NCBI GenBank assembly: GCA_023423405.1
Contig: JAFAFR010000051.1
Location: forward strand, 1 to 48,596
Direction of reading: 5' to 3'
Origin: Bacteroidota bacterium
GTDB lineage: Bacteria > Bacteroidota > Bacteroidia > Chitinophagales > Chitinophagaceae
Length of the DNA stretch: 48,596 nt
Of this stretch, positions 25,796 to 34,378 are shown in pieces; the stretch's first letter is position 1; every line of letters begins with the position of its first letter. A program made the translations under genes and the position numbers. The notes under the pieces were generated by a model that saw only the letters and a list, made by a program, of their open reading frames with translations, was not told the DNA's origin and did no database searches.

Positions 25796-26701
25796 TTACA
25801 CTTCCTTCAGTTGAATGCGCTTAGGGCTCACCGTGAGTGCATACTCCACTCCTGTTTTCAGGGCATAATTTTCCTTCTCATGACTTACCGGGAAACCAAA
25901 ACAAACCGGGTAACCTGCGGGAATATGTCCGGCAATGATCTGTTCCACTGTTGTACCGAAGGGACGCGGGGTGTCTTTGTTATCGGTAAATCCGCCGATG
26001 ACCAGGGCAGCGGGCTGGTCGAGCAAACCGGCTCTTTTCAATTGCACCATCATCCTGTCTACATTGTACAGGTATTCTCCCACGTCTTCCAGGAAAAGAA
26101 TACGCCCCTTTGTCTGGATGCCCGACCGCGTACCAATTAAATGTGCCACCAGGCTCAGGTTGCCGCCTACCAACTGGCCCTGGGCTTTGCCATTCCTGTT
26201 GAGGTCGTGCACAGGGGCCTCGTAACGCGCCTTACGCCCTTCCAGCGCCGCCTTTAAAGACAGCACATAGGGATTGCCCCATTCGCCGCCGGCAAAAGCG
26301 CCTGCCATGGGCGCATGCAGGGCCGCAATATTATACCGCCTGCCAACATGGGCCAGCAGCACGGTGATATCGCTGTACCCGATAAGCCATTTCGGGTGCC
26401 GGCGAAAGCGCCGGAAACTGAGCTGGTCGATGATACGGCTGGTGCCATAACCACCACGCGCGCACAATACGGCTTTGATCGAAGGATCGTCCAGCATGCG
26501 CTGCAGGTCTTCCAGCCGCTCTGCATCTGTGCCGGAAAAATAATTGGCCGACCGGCTCGCCATGGTAGCGCCCAGAACCGGCTCAAAGCCCCAACGGACA
26601 AGGGTTTCCACACAATCCCGGAACTTCGCAGGGGCCATGAATCCCGCCGGGCAAACCAGCCCGATGCGGTCTCCTTTCTTCAGGTAGGGAGGTATGATCA
26701 A
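25796..26701 (-). CDS. LD-carboxypeptidase, peptidase family S66
   Basis: A 301-aa cytoplasmic-type LD-carboxypeptidase (LdcA-like; no signal peptide) that removes the terminal D-Ala from murein tetrapeptides during peptidoglycan recycling. The Ser-Glu-His triad is complete: S110 in LIGYSDITVL, E205 in LFLEDVGEYLY, H274 in GFPVSHEKENYAL. ARGGYGTSRI is the conserved N-domain motif. A paralogue lies at 32654-33685 on the same strand. The related microcin-C-peptidase (MccF) subfamily shares this triad, so a detoxifying role cannot be excluded. Divergent from the outer-membrane barrel gene across 93 bp. Confidence 0.92.
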   Translation of the reverse strand: MIIPPYLKKGDRIGLVCPAGFMAPAKFRDCVETLVRWGFEPVLGATMASRSANYFSGTDAERLEDLQRMLDDPSIKAVLCARGGYGTSRIIDQLSFRRFRRHPKWLIGYSDITVLLAHVGRRYNIAALHAPMAGAFAGGEWGNPYVLSLKAALEGRKARYEAPVHDLNRNGKAQGQLVGGNLSLVAHLIGTRSGIQTKGRILFLEDVGEYLYNVDRMMVQLKRAGLLDQPAALVIGGFTDNKDTPRPFGTTVEQIIAGHIPAGYPVCFGFPVSHEKENYALKTGVEYALTVSPKRIQLKEV

Positions 26702-26794
26702 GGAATATTATTTGGGACAAATTACCCCAAAAATTTCCGCCTGCCCGGAGGAAATTCCATTCTGCTCCGTCTAATCAGCCAGACAAGTTGTTTT

Positions 26795-29689
26795 ATGAAG
26801 AATTTTACGCTCCTATTGGCAGGCATCTTTTTCCATTTCTTTGCCCAGGCACAGGGCAGCATCCGCGTCCGCGTGGCCGACTCCAGTTCCAAAACCTCCC
26901 TCAGCGGAGCCACCGCAGAACTGCGCAACAGCAATCTTTCCCGGAATACCATCTCCTCTAAAACCGGCGATATTGTTTTCAACGACATTCCCGATGGCTC
27001 TTATAAACTCGTCATTAGTTTTGTGGGATACGAATCGTATGAAAAGGTCGTCACGCTTTCGGGCAAACCCGTCGACCTGGGAAAGATCAATCTCAAAAAA
27101 GGTGGCGAGAACCTCACCGAAGTGGTGGTAAAAGCAGCCACGCCGCCGGCCCAGCAAAAAGGCGATACCGTTCAATTCAACGCCAGCCAGTTCAAGGTCA
27201 ATCCCGATGCCAACGTGGAAGACCTGGTGAAAAAAATGCCGGGCATCCAGGTGGAGAACGGGCAGGTGAAGGCCCAGGGAGAGCAGGTGAAAAAAGTGAC
27301 CATCGACGGGCGTGAATTTTTTGGCGACGATGCCACGGCCGCGCTGCGCAACCTTCCCGCGGAAGTGGTGGACAAGATCCAGGTATTTGACCGGCTCAGC
27401 GACCAGGCCCAGCTCACGGGAATTGACGACGGCAACGGCTATAAGGCCATCAACGTGGTAACGCGCGAAGACCGCCGCAACGGGCAGTTCGGCCGCGTAT
27501 ACGCCGGCTATGGCACGGACGACCGCTACCAGGCCGGAGGTTCGGTGAATTTCTTCAACAAGAACCGGCGTATTTCGGTGGTGGGCCTCTTCAACAACAT
27601 CAACCAGCAGAATTTTTCCGGGTCCGATATCCTGGGCCTAACGGGCTCGGGTAGTGGAAGAGGTGGCGGCGGCGCCGGCCGCGGCGGTACCGATAATTTC
27701 CAGGTGAACGGCCAGGGCGGCATTACCAAAACAAATGCCCTCGGCCTCAACTACAGCGATCTCTGGGGCAAGAACTTCAACGTGACCGGCAGTTATTTCC
27801 TCAATAACAACGACAACAGCAGGAACTATGTCTCCACAAGAGAGCTGCTGAACAGCACCGACTCCAACAATATGTACCGCGAAGTGGGCGAAAACCACAA
27901 CCGCAGCACCAGCCAGCGCGTCAATATGCGGATGGAATACAAGATCGACAGCAACAATACCCTGCTCATCATTCCCAGCTTCAATTTCCAGAATACCGAT
28001 AACAGCAGCAAGGTGGCCGGGGTCATGAACACCGAAGGCGGCTCACTGGTAAGCAGCACCGAAAACAACATCCATACCACCGGGAACGGGTACAATTTCA
28101 ACAACACTTTCCTGTTCAGGCATTCTTTCAAAAAAAGAGGCCGTTCGCTGGTAGCCGGCATTACAACGGGCTTCAATAACCGCAATTCCACGCAGGACGT
28201 GGCATCGATTTCCACCTTCTTCAAAGGCGTTACGGAATACGATTCGGTATTGCAGCAACAGCATTCCGATACCCGCAACCTCAACCTCTCCGCCAACCTG
28301 AGCTATACGGAACCCCTCGGCAAAAAAGGGCTGCTGCAATTCAACTACAACCCCTCCTATTCCAACAACGATGCCGACCAGAAGACCTGGCATTTTGATA
28401 GGAGCACCGATAAGTACAGCCAGCTCGACACCAGCCTCTCCAACGTATTTAACAACAAGGTTACGACACAGCGTGGCGGCGTCACCTACCGTTTGGGCGA
28501 CCGCGACAAGAACATCAATATCGGGTTCGACCTGCAACACGTGAAGCTGGATAACGACCAGACCTACCCGCAGCAGGGCAATCTTACTAAAACCTTCAGC
28601 AATATCCTGCCGAACGCCATGTTCCGGTTTAAACTCAGCGACAAAAGCAATATCCGCATCTTTTACCGCGCCGGTACCAATAACCCTTCTGTAAACCAAT
28701 TGCAGAATGTGATCAACAATTCCAATACCCTCTTCCTCACAACCGGTAACCCCGAACTGGACCAGAGCATCAGCAACCGGCTGGGCGGCCGCTATACCTA
28801 TACCAACAGCCGGAAAGGGAACAGCTTCTTCATCAATTTCTTCGCTACCCAAACCGATGGCTATATCACCAACGCCACCTACCGCGCCAGCGCCGACTCC
28901 GTGCTCACGCCTTCCGTTACGCTGTACAAGGGATCACAACTGTCAAAGCCCATCAACCTGAACGGCTACTGGAACACCAATACCATGTTCACCTATTCCT
29001 TTCCCTTTAAGGCCATCAAAAGCAACCTCACTTTCAATGCGGGAATGGCTTTTGTGCGCACGCCGGGTATGATCAACAACCTGTTCAATGCTTCTAACAG
29101 TTATACCTATTCGGGCGGAATGGTGATTGCCAGCAACATCAGCGAGTATGTTGATTTCAACATCAACTACAACGCCAATTTCAACAATGTGACCAACAAG
29201 GTGCAGCAATCGCTGAACAACCATTATTTCAGCCAGTCGGCCGGTATTGGTTTCAACCTGCTTTCCAAAAACGGCTGGTTCTTCCAGAACAGTCTCAACA
29301 ACAACCTGTACCGCGGCCTGAGCGCTGCCTACAACCAGAACTTCTGGCTCTGGAACGTAGCGGCCGGGAAAAAATTCCTGAAAGACCAGAAGGGCGAACT
29401 GAAGCTTTCTGTGTTTGACCTGTTGAAACAGAACCGCGCCATCAGCCGCACCGTTACGGCCGACTATATTGAAGACCTGCAAACAGAAGTGCTGACACAA
29501 TATTTTATGCTCACGTTCACGTATAAGATCAAAAATTTCGGGAAGGCGCCGGAGCGCCGCAGGGAGGACATGCGGCAGCCGGGCATGTTCCCGCCGGGCA
29601 GATTTCCGGGTGGCCCACCCCCTGGTGGTATGCCGGGCGGCGGCGGCCATGGAGGTGGTCCGGGCGGTGGTCCCGTAATGCCCTACTGA
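26795..29689 (+). CDS. Outer-membrane beta-barrel protein with carboxypeptidase-like regulatory domain
   Basis: A 964-aa protein; the frame is open upstream, but MKNFTLLLAGIFFHFFAQAQ at 26795 is a clean signal peptide. Next come a carboxypeptidase-regulatory-like Ig domain (about 22-105: SIRVRVADSSSKTSLSGATAE, SYKLVISFVGYESYEK), a plug-like domain (about 110-230: VEDLVKKMPGIQVENGQ, KKVTIDGREFFGDD), then a long beta-barrel with alternating aromatic strands. It is related to TonB-dependent receptors but I see no SusD partner, so the substrate is unknown. Two oddities: a Gly-rich loop (GSGSGRGGGGAGRGG) and a C-terminal Pro/Gly/Met tail (about 925-964) instead of ending on a barrel strand. An ECF sigma operon begins 61 bp downstream. 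Confidence 0.88.
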   Translation: MKNFTLLLAGIFFHFFAQAQGSIRVRVADSSSKTSLSGATAELRNSNLSRNTISSKTGDIVFNDIPDGSYKLVISFVGYESYEKVVTLSGKPVDLGKINLKKGGENLTEVVVKAATPPAQQKGDTVQFNASQFKVNPDANVEDLVKKMPGIQVENGQVKAQGEQVKKVTIDGREFFGDDATAALRNLPAEVVDKIQVFDRLSDQAQLTGIDDGNGYKAINVVTREDRRNGQFGRVYAGYGTDDRYQAGGSVNFFNKNRRISVVGLFNNINQQNFSGSDILGLTGSGSGRGGGGAGRGGTDNFQVNGQGGITKTNALGLNYSDLWGKNFNVTGSYFLNNNDNSRNYVSTRELLNSTDSNNMYREVGENHNRSTSQRVNMRMEYKIDSNNTLLIIPSFNFQNTDNSSKVAGVMNTEGGSLVSSTENNIHTTGNGYNFNNTFLFRHSFKKRGRSLVAGITTGFNNRNSTQDVASISTFFKGVTEYDSVLQQQHSDTRNLNLSANLSYTEPLGKKGLLQFNYNPSYSNNDADQKTWHFDRSTDKYSQLDTSLSNVFNNKVTTQRGGVTYRLGDRDKNINIGFDLQHVKLDNDQTYPQQGNLTKTFSNILPNAMFRFKLSDKSNIRIFYRAGTNNPSVNQLQNVINNSNTLFLTTGNPELDQSISNRLGGRYTYTNSRKGNSFFINFFATQTDGYITNATYRASADSVLTPSVTLYKGSQLSKPINLNGYWNTNTMFTYSFPFKAIKSNLTFNAGMAFVRTPGMINNLFNASNSYTYSGGMVIASNISEYVDFNINYNANFNNVTNKVQQSLNNHYFSQSAGIGFNLLSKNGWFFQNSLNNNLYRGLSAAYNQNFWLWNVAAGKKFLKDQKGELKLSVFDLLKQNRAISRTVTADYIEDLQTEVLTQYFMLTFTYKIKNFGKAPERRREDMRQPGMFPPGRFPGGPPPGGMPGGGGHGGGPGGGPVMPY

Positions 29690-29750
29690 GCCGAGGTGAT
29701 TCAGCACAGTTGGTGTATTTTCGCTTCATCCGCCATTATAACCTGCAAGT

Positions 29751-30287
29751 GTGAACGAAGCCGAACTGATAGCAGCGCTGAAGCAAAAAGACGAAGCAGC
29801 CTTCCGCCAACTGGTGGAGAATTGGCAGGACCGGATATACAATACGGCGCTCGGTTTCCTGCAGGAAGAAGCGGATGCAGAAGATGTGACGCAGGAAGTT
29901 TTTGTGAGCGCCTACCGGAAACTGGATGGATTCCGGGGCGATGCCGGCCTGGGCACCTGGCTCTATCGCATCGCGGTGAACAAATCGCTCGACCTGCTGC
30001 GGCAGCGCAAACCGAAACAGCCGGCGGGTGAATCGATCGATTTTTTTCACCCGGGCGTGGCGCTGGAAAAAAAACAGGATGCCGCCCTGCTGTTTTCCGC
30101 CATCCGGGGCCTTCCCGAAAACCAGCAGGTGGCCTACCAGTTGCAGCAACTGGAAGGACTGAACCAACGGGAAATAGCCGCGGTGATGCGGCTTTCGGAA
30201 AGTGCGGTGGAAGGCTTGCTGGGAAGGGCCCGCGCCAACCTCCGGAAAAAACTACAGCAGTATTTTGATAAAAAAGCAAACACATGA
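29751..30287 (+). CDS. ECF-type RNA polymerase sigma factor
   Basis: 178 aa from a GTG start. Region 2 spans about 10-85 (ADAEDVTQEVFVSAYRKLDG, GTWLYRIAVNKSLDLLR) and region 4 about 115-170 (LPENQQVAYQLQQLEGLNQR, then ESAVEGLLGRARANLRK). Its stop overlaps the ATG of the next gene by 4 bp, and that gene's stop overlaps a Spy-like gene, so the three form a tightly coupled operon. This arrangement suggests envelope-stress control, with the membrane protein next door as the restraining partner. Confidence 0.93.
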   Translation: MNEAELIAALKQKDEAAFRQLVENWQDRIYNTALGFLQEEADAEDVTQEVFVSAYRKLDGFRGDAGLGTWLYRIAVNKSLDLLRQRKPKQPAGESIDFFHPGVALEKKQDAALLFSAIRGLPENQQVAYQLQQLEGLNQREIAAVMRLSESAVEGLLGRARANLRKKLQQYFDKKANT

Positions 30288-30613
30288 AACCGTTAGAACC
30301 CTGGAAAGATGAGATCGACAAAGTGATGGGGAGCCTGGAAGGTGTACAGCGGGCCGGCGCACCGCCCCACCTTTACACCCGCGTAAGGGCCAGGCTGCAA
30401 ACACCCGAACCGGCATGGTACGGCATTGCGCGTTTCCTGTCGAAACCTTTTGTGGCCCTTGCGCTGAGCCTCCTGCTCCTGGCGGTGAACGGCTGGTTCA
30501 TCTGGCGTGCCGGTACTACCGGTAATGAAGAACCGACGGAGCAGATCCTGTCCCTGGCGCGTGAATACCACCTGGAGCCCGCTTCCCTGCTGGATCAAAA
30601 CCCTATGCCATGA
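30284..30613 (+). CDS. Small membrane protein, probable anti-sigma factor
   Basis: 109 aa. The N-terminal cytoplasmic part (about 1-45, EIDKVMGSLEGVQRAGAPPH, LYTRVRARLQT) is followed by one membrane helix (about 55-75, FVALALSLLLLAVNGWFIW) and a short periplasmic tail. It has no HxxxCxxC zinc motif. Its place, 4-bp overlaps with both the sigma gene before and the Spy-like gene after, makes it the likely membrane tether of that sigma factor; the role is inferred from context. Confidence 0.7.
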   Translation: MKPLEPWKDEIDKVMGSLEGVQRAGAPPHLYTRVRARLQTPEPAWYGIARFLSKPFVALALSLLLLAVNGWFIWRAGTTGNEEPTEQILSLAREYHLEPASLLDQNPMP

Positions 30614-31044
30614 AACGCGTGAACAACAAAACCCTCCTGATCATTATTGGCGTGCTGCTGGTCAGCAACCTGGCACTCCTCTTTATGTATTTCAAGCCGG
30701 GCACTCCGCCGCCCAGGAACCCGGGCGATTTCATGATCCGTGAACTGAACCTGGACCAGGCGCAATCCGCGCAATTCCGCACGCTTTTTGATTCCACAAA
30801 AAGCAGGAACAAACCCCTTTACGACTCCGTGCGTTTTTACAAGGACCAGCTTTTCGGTTACCTCAAGCAACCGGCAGCCAGCGACTCCCTGCTGCAGTCA
30901 ACCATCCGCCGCATGAATGTTTTTGAAGACAGCACCTTAATGAACAACTATCGTCACTTCCAGGCGATCCGCGCCTTTTGCAATCCCGAACAGCAGCAGC
31001 GCCTCGACAGCGTTATCCTGCGCTTCAACCGCCGCCGCCGCTAA
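30610..31044 (+). CDS. Spy/CpxP-like periplasmic protein (heavy-metal sensor type)
   Basis: 144 aa with an N-terminal membrane anchor (about 8-28, LLIIIGVLLVSNLALLFMYF) and a helical periplasmic domain. ELNLDQAQSAQFRTLFD corresponds to the LTxxQ region of Spy, CpxP and CnrX-type proteins, and a second helix pair ends FCNPEQQQRLDSVI. Family members act as chaperones or as sensors feeding an anti-sigma factor. Being third in a sigma/anti-sigma operon, a sensor role is plausible. Confidence 0.78.
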   Translation: MKRVNNKTLLIIIGVLLVSNLALLFMYFKPGTPPPRNPGDFMIRELNLDQAQSAQFRTLFDSTKSRNKPLYDSVRFYKDQLFGYLKQPAASDSLLQSTIRRMNVFEDSTLMNNYRHFQAIRAFCNPEQQQRLDSVILRFNRRRR

Positions 31045-31070
31045 GACCTGCTGAGGCTGCAGGCATTCCT

Positions 31071-31409
31071 TTATTCAAATCCAAGCGCCGACAACCGCTC
31101 GCGCATCACCTCATCATCGAAGCTGGTCACATGCAGAATGCCACCCGTTTTACAGGGACAGGCATGGCAGATCTCCTGCGTACCGTCGAAACTTATGTGG
31201 ATACTTGCGATGTATATATTCTTCTCATTCGAAAGATAGTTACCGATATTCTTCACCAGCGTGGCGCTGTCTGTACTGCCCGGCCAGGGATCGGCGCAGG
31301 CCGTAAGGGCATAGCTGAAAGAGGCATATTTATCGCCTATAACGGTTTCCCGTTTGCAGGCAGCGACTGCCAGGCACAACAGGAGCACGGGTATAGCTAT
31401 CCGCTTCAT
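31071..31409 (-). CDS. Cysteine-containing lipoprotein of unknown function
   Basis: 112 aa from the ATG at 31409 (MKRIAIPVLLLCLAVAACKR), which gives a standard lipobox with lipidated C18; the longer frame to 31451 would spoil the signal. The mature part contains ACADPWPGSTDSA and a later cluster EICHACPCKTGGIL with three closely spaced cysteines, which could bind metal or form disulfides. No domain recognised. Convergent with the Spy-like gene, 26 bp away. Confidence 0.72.
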   Translation of the reverse strand: MKRIAIPVLLLCLAVAACKRETVIGDKYASFSYALTACADPWPGSTDSATLVKNIGNYLSNEKNIYIASIHISFDGTQEICHACPCKTGGILHVTSFDDEVMRERLSALGFE

Positions 31410-31469
31410 GTTTTTTTCAAGCTGACAAAAAAATAAGGGAACTGGTTGCACCAGCCCCCGTTATTCGTT

Positions 31470-32390
31470 TCAGGAATTTGTATCCGGAACCGTTTCAGCC
31501 GCAGCAGATAAGCTTTCTTCCTCATTTTTACGGCGGCCCCTCAGCCATTTCCAGGCAGCCGAGCCAACACCTGCAACCGCAATCGCAATCAGTTTCCAGA
31601 ACTTCAGCAACAGGGCAAAGAAGCCTACTTTGGCCAGCACTTTTCCTGCCACCAAACCACCCACGGTCCAGGCCGCTACTTCGTCCACACCGGAATCGAA
31701 ATCGGCATACCGGCTTCCTTCCTTAAAATGCACGCTGCTGATCACTTCGGGCACATGCTGCTGAACAGCAGGCAGGGCCTCCATGGGAGCGATCGCATTC
31801 AACAGGTAGATGCCCTTGCGACCCAGCACCCGCAGGTTGTAATTCAGGGTATGCAGACTGTCTTCTCCAAACTGCAGCTCCTTGGCCCAGTGCAGGGTTT
31901 TGTTCGTTTTGTCGTAATAAGGCGTGGTCGCCCAGTTGACGAGCTCCACCGGTTCAAAGCCCAGGGCCTCTCTGTGTTTGTTGGCTTCCTGCACATCTTT
32001 CTGCTGTTCTTTCAGCAGGTTGGTATAATTGATGTCTGCCGCATCATCGTCCTTCACATAGCCCATGGGATCGTAATTGATGGTGAAGGCCCAGGAATCG
32101 GGCGATACCACACCGCCGGAAGCAGGCACCAGCATGCCCAGCACAGAACTGTCGGGTGGATTGCCCCAGAGTTCACTGAGCACATACACCGCCTGCTTTG
32201 CATCGAGAAAACGGAAGCCCGGTGGCACCTGCAAATCTGCATCACCTTCTGAAAGACGGATGGTGCCGGTCTGGTACTGAAAGGATTGTTCGATGGAATC
32301 AATTTGCTGCCGGATCGAAATACTATCCTGCGCAGCCAGTGGCAGGCAGGAAATACCAGCCAGCATACAGAGCCATAATTTCTTTTTCAT
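31470..32390 (-). CDS. DUF2167 family membrane protein
   Basis: 306 aa with a signal peptide (about 1-20) and a DUF2167 domain: GTIRLSEGDADLQVPPGFRF, then QAVYVLSELWGNPPD, GMLVPA, GYVKDDDAADINY and LGFEPVELVNWATTPYYD, all typical. The C-terminus has one or two hydrophobic helices (about 245-285) and a basic, charged tail. The function of the family is unknown. The small membrane protein gene upstream (32438) reads in the same direction, 47 bp away. Confidence 0.9.
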   Translation of the reverse strand: MKKKLWLCMLAGISCLPLAAQDSISIRQQIDSIEQSFQYQTGTIRLSEGDADLQVPPGFRFLDAKQAVYVLSELWGNPPDSSVLGMLVPASGGVVSPDSWAFTINYDPMGYVKDDDAADINYTNLLKEQQKDVQEANKHREALGFEPVELVNWATTPYYDKTNKTLHWAKELQFGEDSLHTLNYNLRVLGRKGIYLLNAIAPMEALPAVQQHVPEVISSVHFKEGSRYADFDSGVDEVAAWTVGGLVAGKVLAKVGFFALLLKFWKLIAIAVAGVGSAAWKWLRGRRKNEEESLSAAAETVPDTNS

Positions 32391-32437
32391 AAGCGCCGGT
32401 TAAGGTGAGCGCTCAAAATAGAAAGAGAAATTCAAAT

Positions 32438-32641
32438 TTACAAGTGGCTTCTTTTTCCGCTGAGCAGCCGGGCAGGCAACATAAAAATGCCTTTGATCAG
32501 ACCGAGCACGCCATCTACGGCAAAGCCCAGGATGCGGAAGGGCAGCAACAACAACCACACAATGGGATAGAGCACCAGGGCCAGCAGCGCGATGGGCCAG
32601 CAGAGCACAAAAAGCAAAATCCAGAGCAGAAAAGTTATCAT
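32438..32641 (-). CDS. Small hydrophobic membrane protein
   Basis: 67 aa, nearly all hydrophobic: two membrane segments (about 2-23 and 24-45) and a basic C-terminus (LPARLLSGKRSHL). No recognised family. It begins 12 bp after the LD-carboxypeptidase paralogue stops and precedes the DUF2167 gene, so it is probably one transcript with both. Confidence 0.6.
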   Translation of the reverse strand: MITFLLWILLFVLCWPIALLALVLYPIVWLLLLPFRILGFAVDGVLGLIKGIFMLPARLLSGKRSHL

Positions 32642-32653
32642 ATGCGGAAAATA

Positions 32654-33685
32654 CTAATTCTTCTGTTCCTGCAACAGCACTCCATCCATTTTAACATCTA
32701 ATTGCAGGGTGAGCCCGCAGGTGAGGGCATAATTGTTCCGCTGGTGGCCCACCGGGAAATCAAAACAAAGCGGATAAGAGCAGTCGCCCACTTTTTCCAG
32801 CACAATCCGGTAGAGATCGCGGTTGAATTCTTCCGCCGGGTCTTCCGAAGCCTTCACTTTGAAACCGCCAATGATGAGCCCGGCCAGGTTCTCCAGCTTG
32901 CCGCTTCTTTTCAGGTTCCAGAACATACGGTCGATGCTGTAGAGATATTCACCGGTATCTTCCAGGAAGAGGATCTTACCGGCAGTATGGATATCGGAGC
33001 GCGACCCCGCCAGGCTTTCGAGGGTTTTGCAATTGCCGCCGATCAGCTCTCCCACGGCCATGCCCAACCGATTATTGGCATTAGGCGGAATGTTGAAAGA
33101 AAGCGGCTTCCGCAACAGCGCATCCCTTATCGACAAAATGGTGGCCTGCTGCATGGGATCGGCCGCGGCCCACAGTTCCGGGAAACTGTTGCACATTTTG
33201 GAATGGATGCTGGCCAGCCTGCACTGGCGGTTGAGGTGGGCGTGTAATACCGTTACATCGCTGAACCCGATCATCCATTTCGGATATCGTCTAAGGCGGC
33301 TGAAATCAATCTGGTCGATGATGCGCACCATGCCGTAACCGCCGCGGGCGCAGAGGATGGCCTTCACTTCCGGGTCGTCGAGCAATTGCTGGAAATCGGC
33401 GCGGCGCTCTTCATCCGTTCCACCAAACGTACCGTCCCTTTTGCCGATAGTGGCTCCCAGCCTTATTTTAAAGCCCCAGCTCCTGATCTGGTCGATGGCA
33501 GGCTGCAGTTCAGCGAGGGTAATATAACCAGCGGGAGAACTGATGCCAATGGTATCGCCCGGTTCCAGTGCGGGCGGAACAATCATATCCCCGGCGCTTT
33601 CGGTTAACGCAGCCGCCTCCCTTTCACCGGGAAGCAGCGGAAGCGCAGCCAGTAGTCCCTGGCGCAGAAAATCCTTTCTTAACAT
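32654..33685 (-). CDS. LD-carboxypeptidase, peptidase family S66, second paralogue
   Basis: 343 aa. About 35 extra N-terminal residues (RKDFLRQGLLAALPLLPG) look like an export or Tat-like leader with only one arginine before the second Lys, so this copy may act outside the cytoplasm, unlike the one at 25796-26701. The triad is complete: S142 in MIGFSDVTVL, E242 in LFLEDTGEYLY, H314 in DFPVGHQRNNYAL. Expected activity is removal of D-Ala from murein tetrapeptides, or hydrolysis of a related amide. It lies 12 bp after the lipoprotein gene upstream (33698). Confidence 0.9.
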   Translation of the reverse strand: MLRKDFLRQGLLAALPLLPGEREAAALTESAGDMIVPPALEPGDTIGISSPAGYITLAELQPAIDQIRSWGFKIRLGATIGKRDGTFGGTDEERRADFQQLLDDPEVKAILCARGGYGMVRIIDQIDFSRLRRYPKWMIGFSDVTVLHAHLNRQCRLASIHSKMCNSFPELWAAADPMQQATILSIRDALLRKPLSFNIPPNANNRLGMAVGELIGGNCKTLESLAGSRSDIHTAGKILFLEDTGEYLYSIDRMFWNLKRSGKLENLAGLIIGGFKVKASEDPAEEFNRDLYRIVLEKVGDCSYPLCFDFPVGHQRNNYALTCGLTLQLDVKMDGVLLQEQKN

Positions 33686-33697
33686 CTTGCACCAAAT

Positions 33698-34324
33698 CTA
33701 GGGTTTGATCCGGATATGGAAACGCCCTGCTTCTATGGGCGCCATTTCCCCGTTCAGCATTCTTGCCCTTCCGCCCATTCTTCCCTTCGCTTCGCCGCTG
33801 GCATGGTCGTAGCTGTCGAGGGTCAGGTAGAAGCCGTGCTCCGGCAGCGATTCAAAATAATGCTCATTGCCGATATTGTCGTAATAAATGGCCGAGGCCC
33901 AACTGGAATGAATGAGATTGCCCGAGGCCTTCAACGGGTTACTGGTAAAGTAGGCGTTGATGATGAGCCCCGAATCGACGCTGCAGGAAGAAGGCCCGAA
34001 AAACGTGAGGCCCGTGCGTTCGGTATTGATCACCGAAGCCGTCATGGTTCCGCAAACCCTGACGCCCCGCATGATGAAGGACCAGGCAGAATCCGGGAGC
34101 AGGTCCGTGCAACCGGCACAGCGACCGAAAAGCGCAGGCAGCGTGCCGCCACCCGGAATGGAATCGTTGCCAGGGATAGAGTCATTAACCGGCAACGAAT
34201 CTGCCACGGGCGGCTGCGGCTCATCCGCCTCCCGGCCCTCGATGCTGTATTCCTTCACACAGGCTGGCAGCAGGATGCAGCCGATAAACAGCAACAACAA
34301 ACAATGTATAAGACTCGCTTTCAT
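33698..34324 (-). CDS. Lipoprotein of unknown function
   Basis: 208 aa with a lipoprotein signal (LLLLFIGCILLPACVKEY, lipidated Cys at about 22). A Pro/Asp/Ser linker with a repeated DSIPGND unit (about 40-60) leads to a beta-rich domain with two CxxC-like spots (FGRCAGCTDLLPD and PSSCSVDSG). No named domain recognised. It is the first gene of a minus-strand run with the LD-carboxypeptidase, small membrane protein and DUF2167 genes, and is divergent from metG over 54 bp. Confidence 0.75.
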   Translation of the reverse strand: MKASLIHCLLLLFIGCILLPACVKEYSIEGREADEPQPPVADSLPVNDSIPGNDSIPGGGTLPALFGRCAGCTDLLPDSAWSFIMRGVRVCGTMTASVINTERTGLTFFGPSSCSVDSGLIINAYFTSNPLKASGNLIHSSWASAIYYDNIGNEHYFESLPEHGFYLTLDSYDHASGEAKGRMGGRARMLNGEMAPIEAGRFHIRIKP

Positions 34325-34342
34325 GTCCGGGTTTCTGCCCGG

Positions 34343-34350
34343 TAAAGGTA
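34343..34350 (-). promoter_or_regulatory. Probable minus-7 box for the lipoprotein gene
   Basis: Minus-strand TACCTTTA differs from TAnnTTTG at the last base and lies 18 nt before the ATG at 34324, back to back with the metG promoter box. Confidence 0.3.
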
Positions 34351-34365
34351 CGTAGGAAAAGGGCC

Positions 34366-34373
34366 TATCTTTG
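34366..34373 (+). promoter_or_regulatory. metG promoter minus-7 box
   Basis: TATCTTTG is an exact TAnnTTTG match only 5 nt before the metG ATG, the same unusual spacing seen at 14257-14270. The predicted transcript would be leaderless or nearly so. Confidence 0.5.
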
Positions 34374-34378
34374 CGGTC

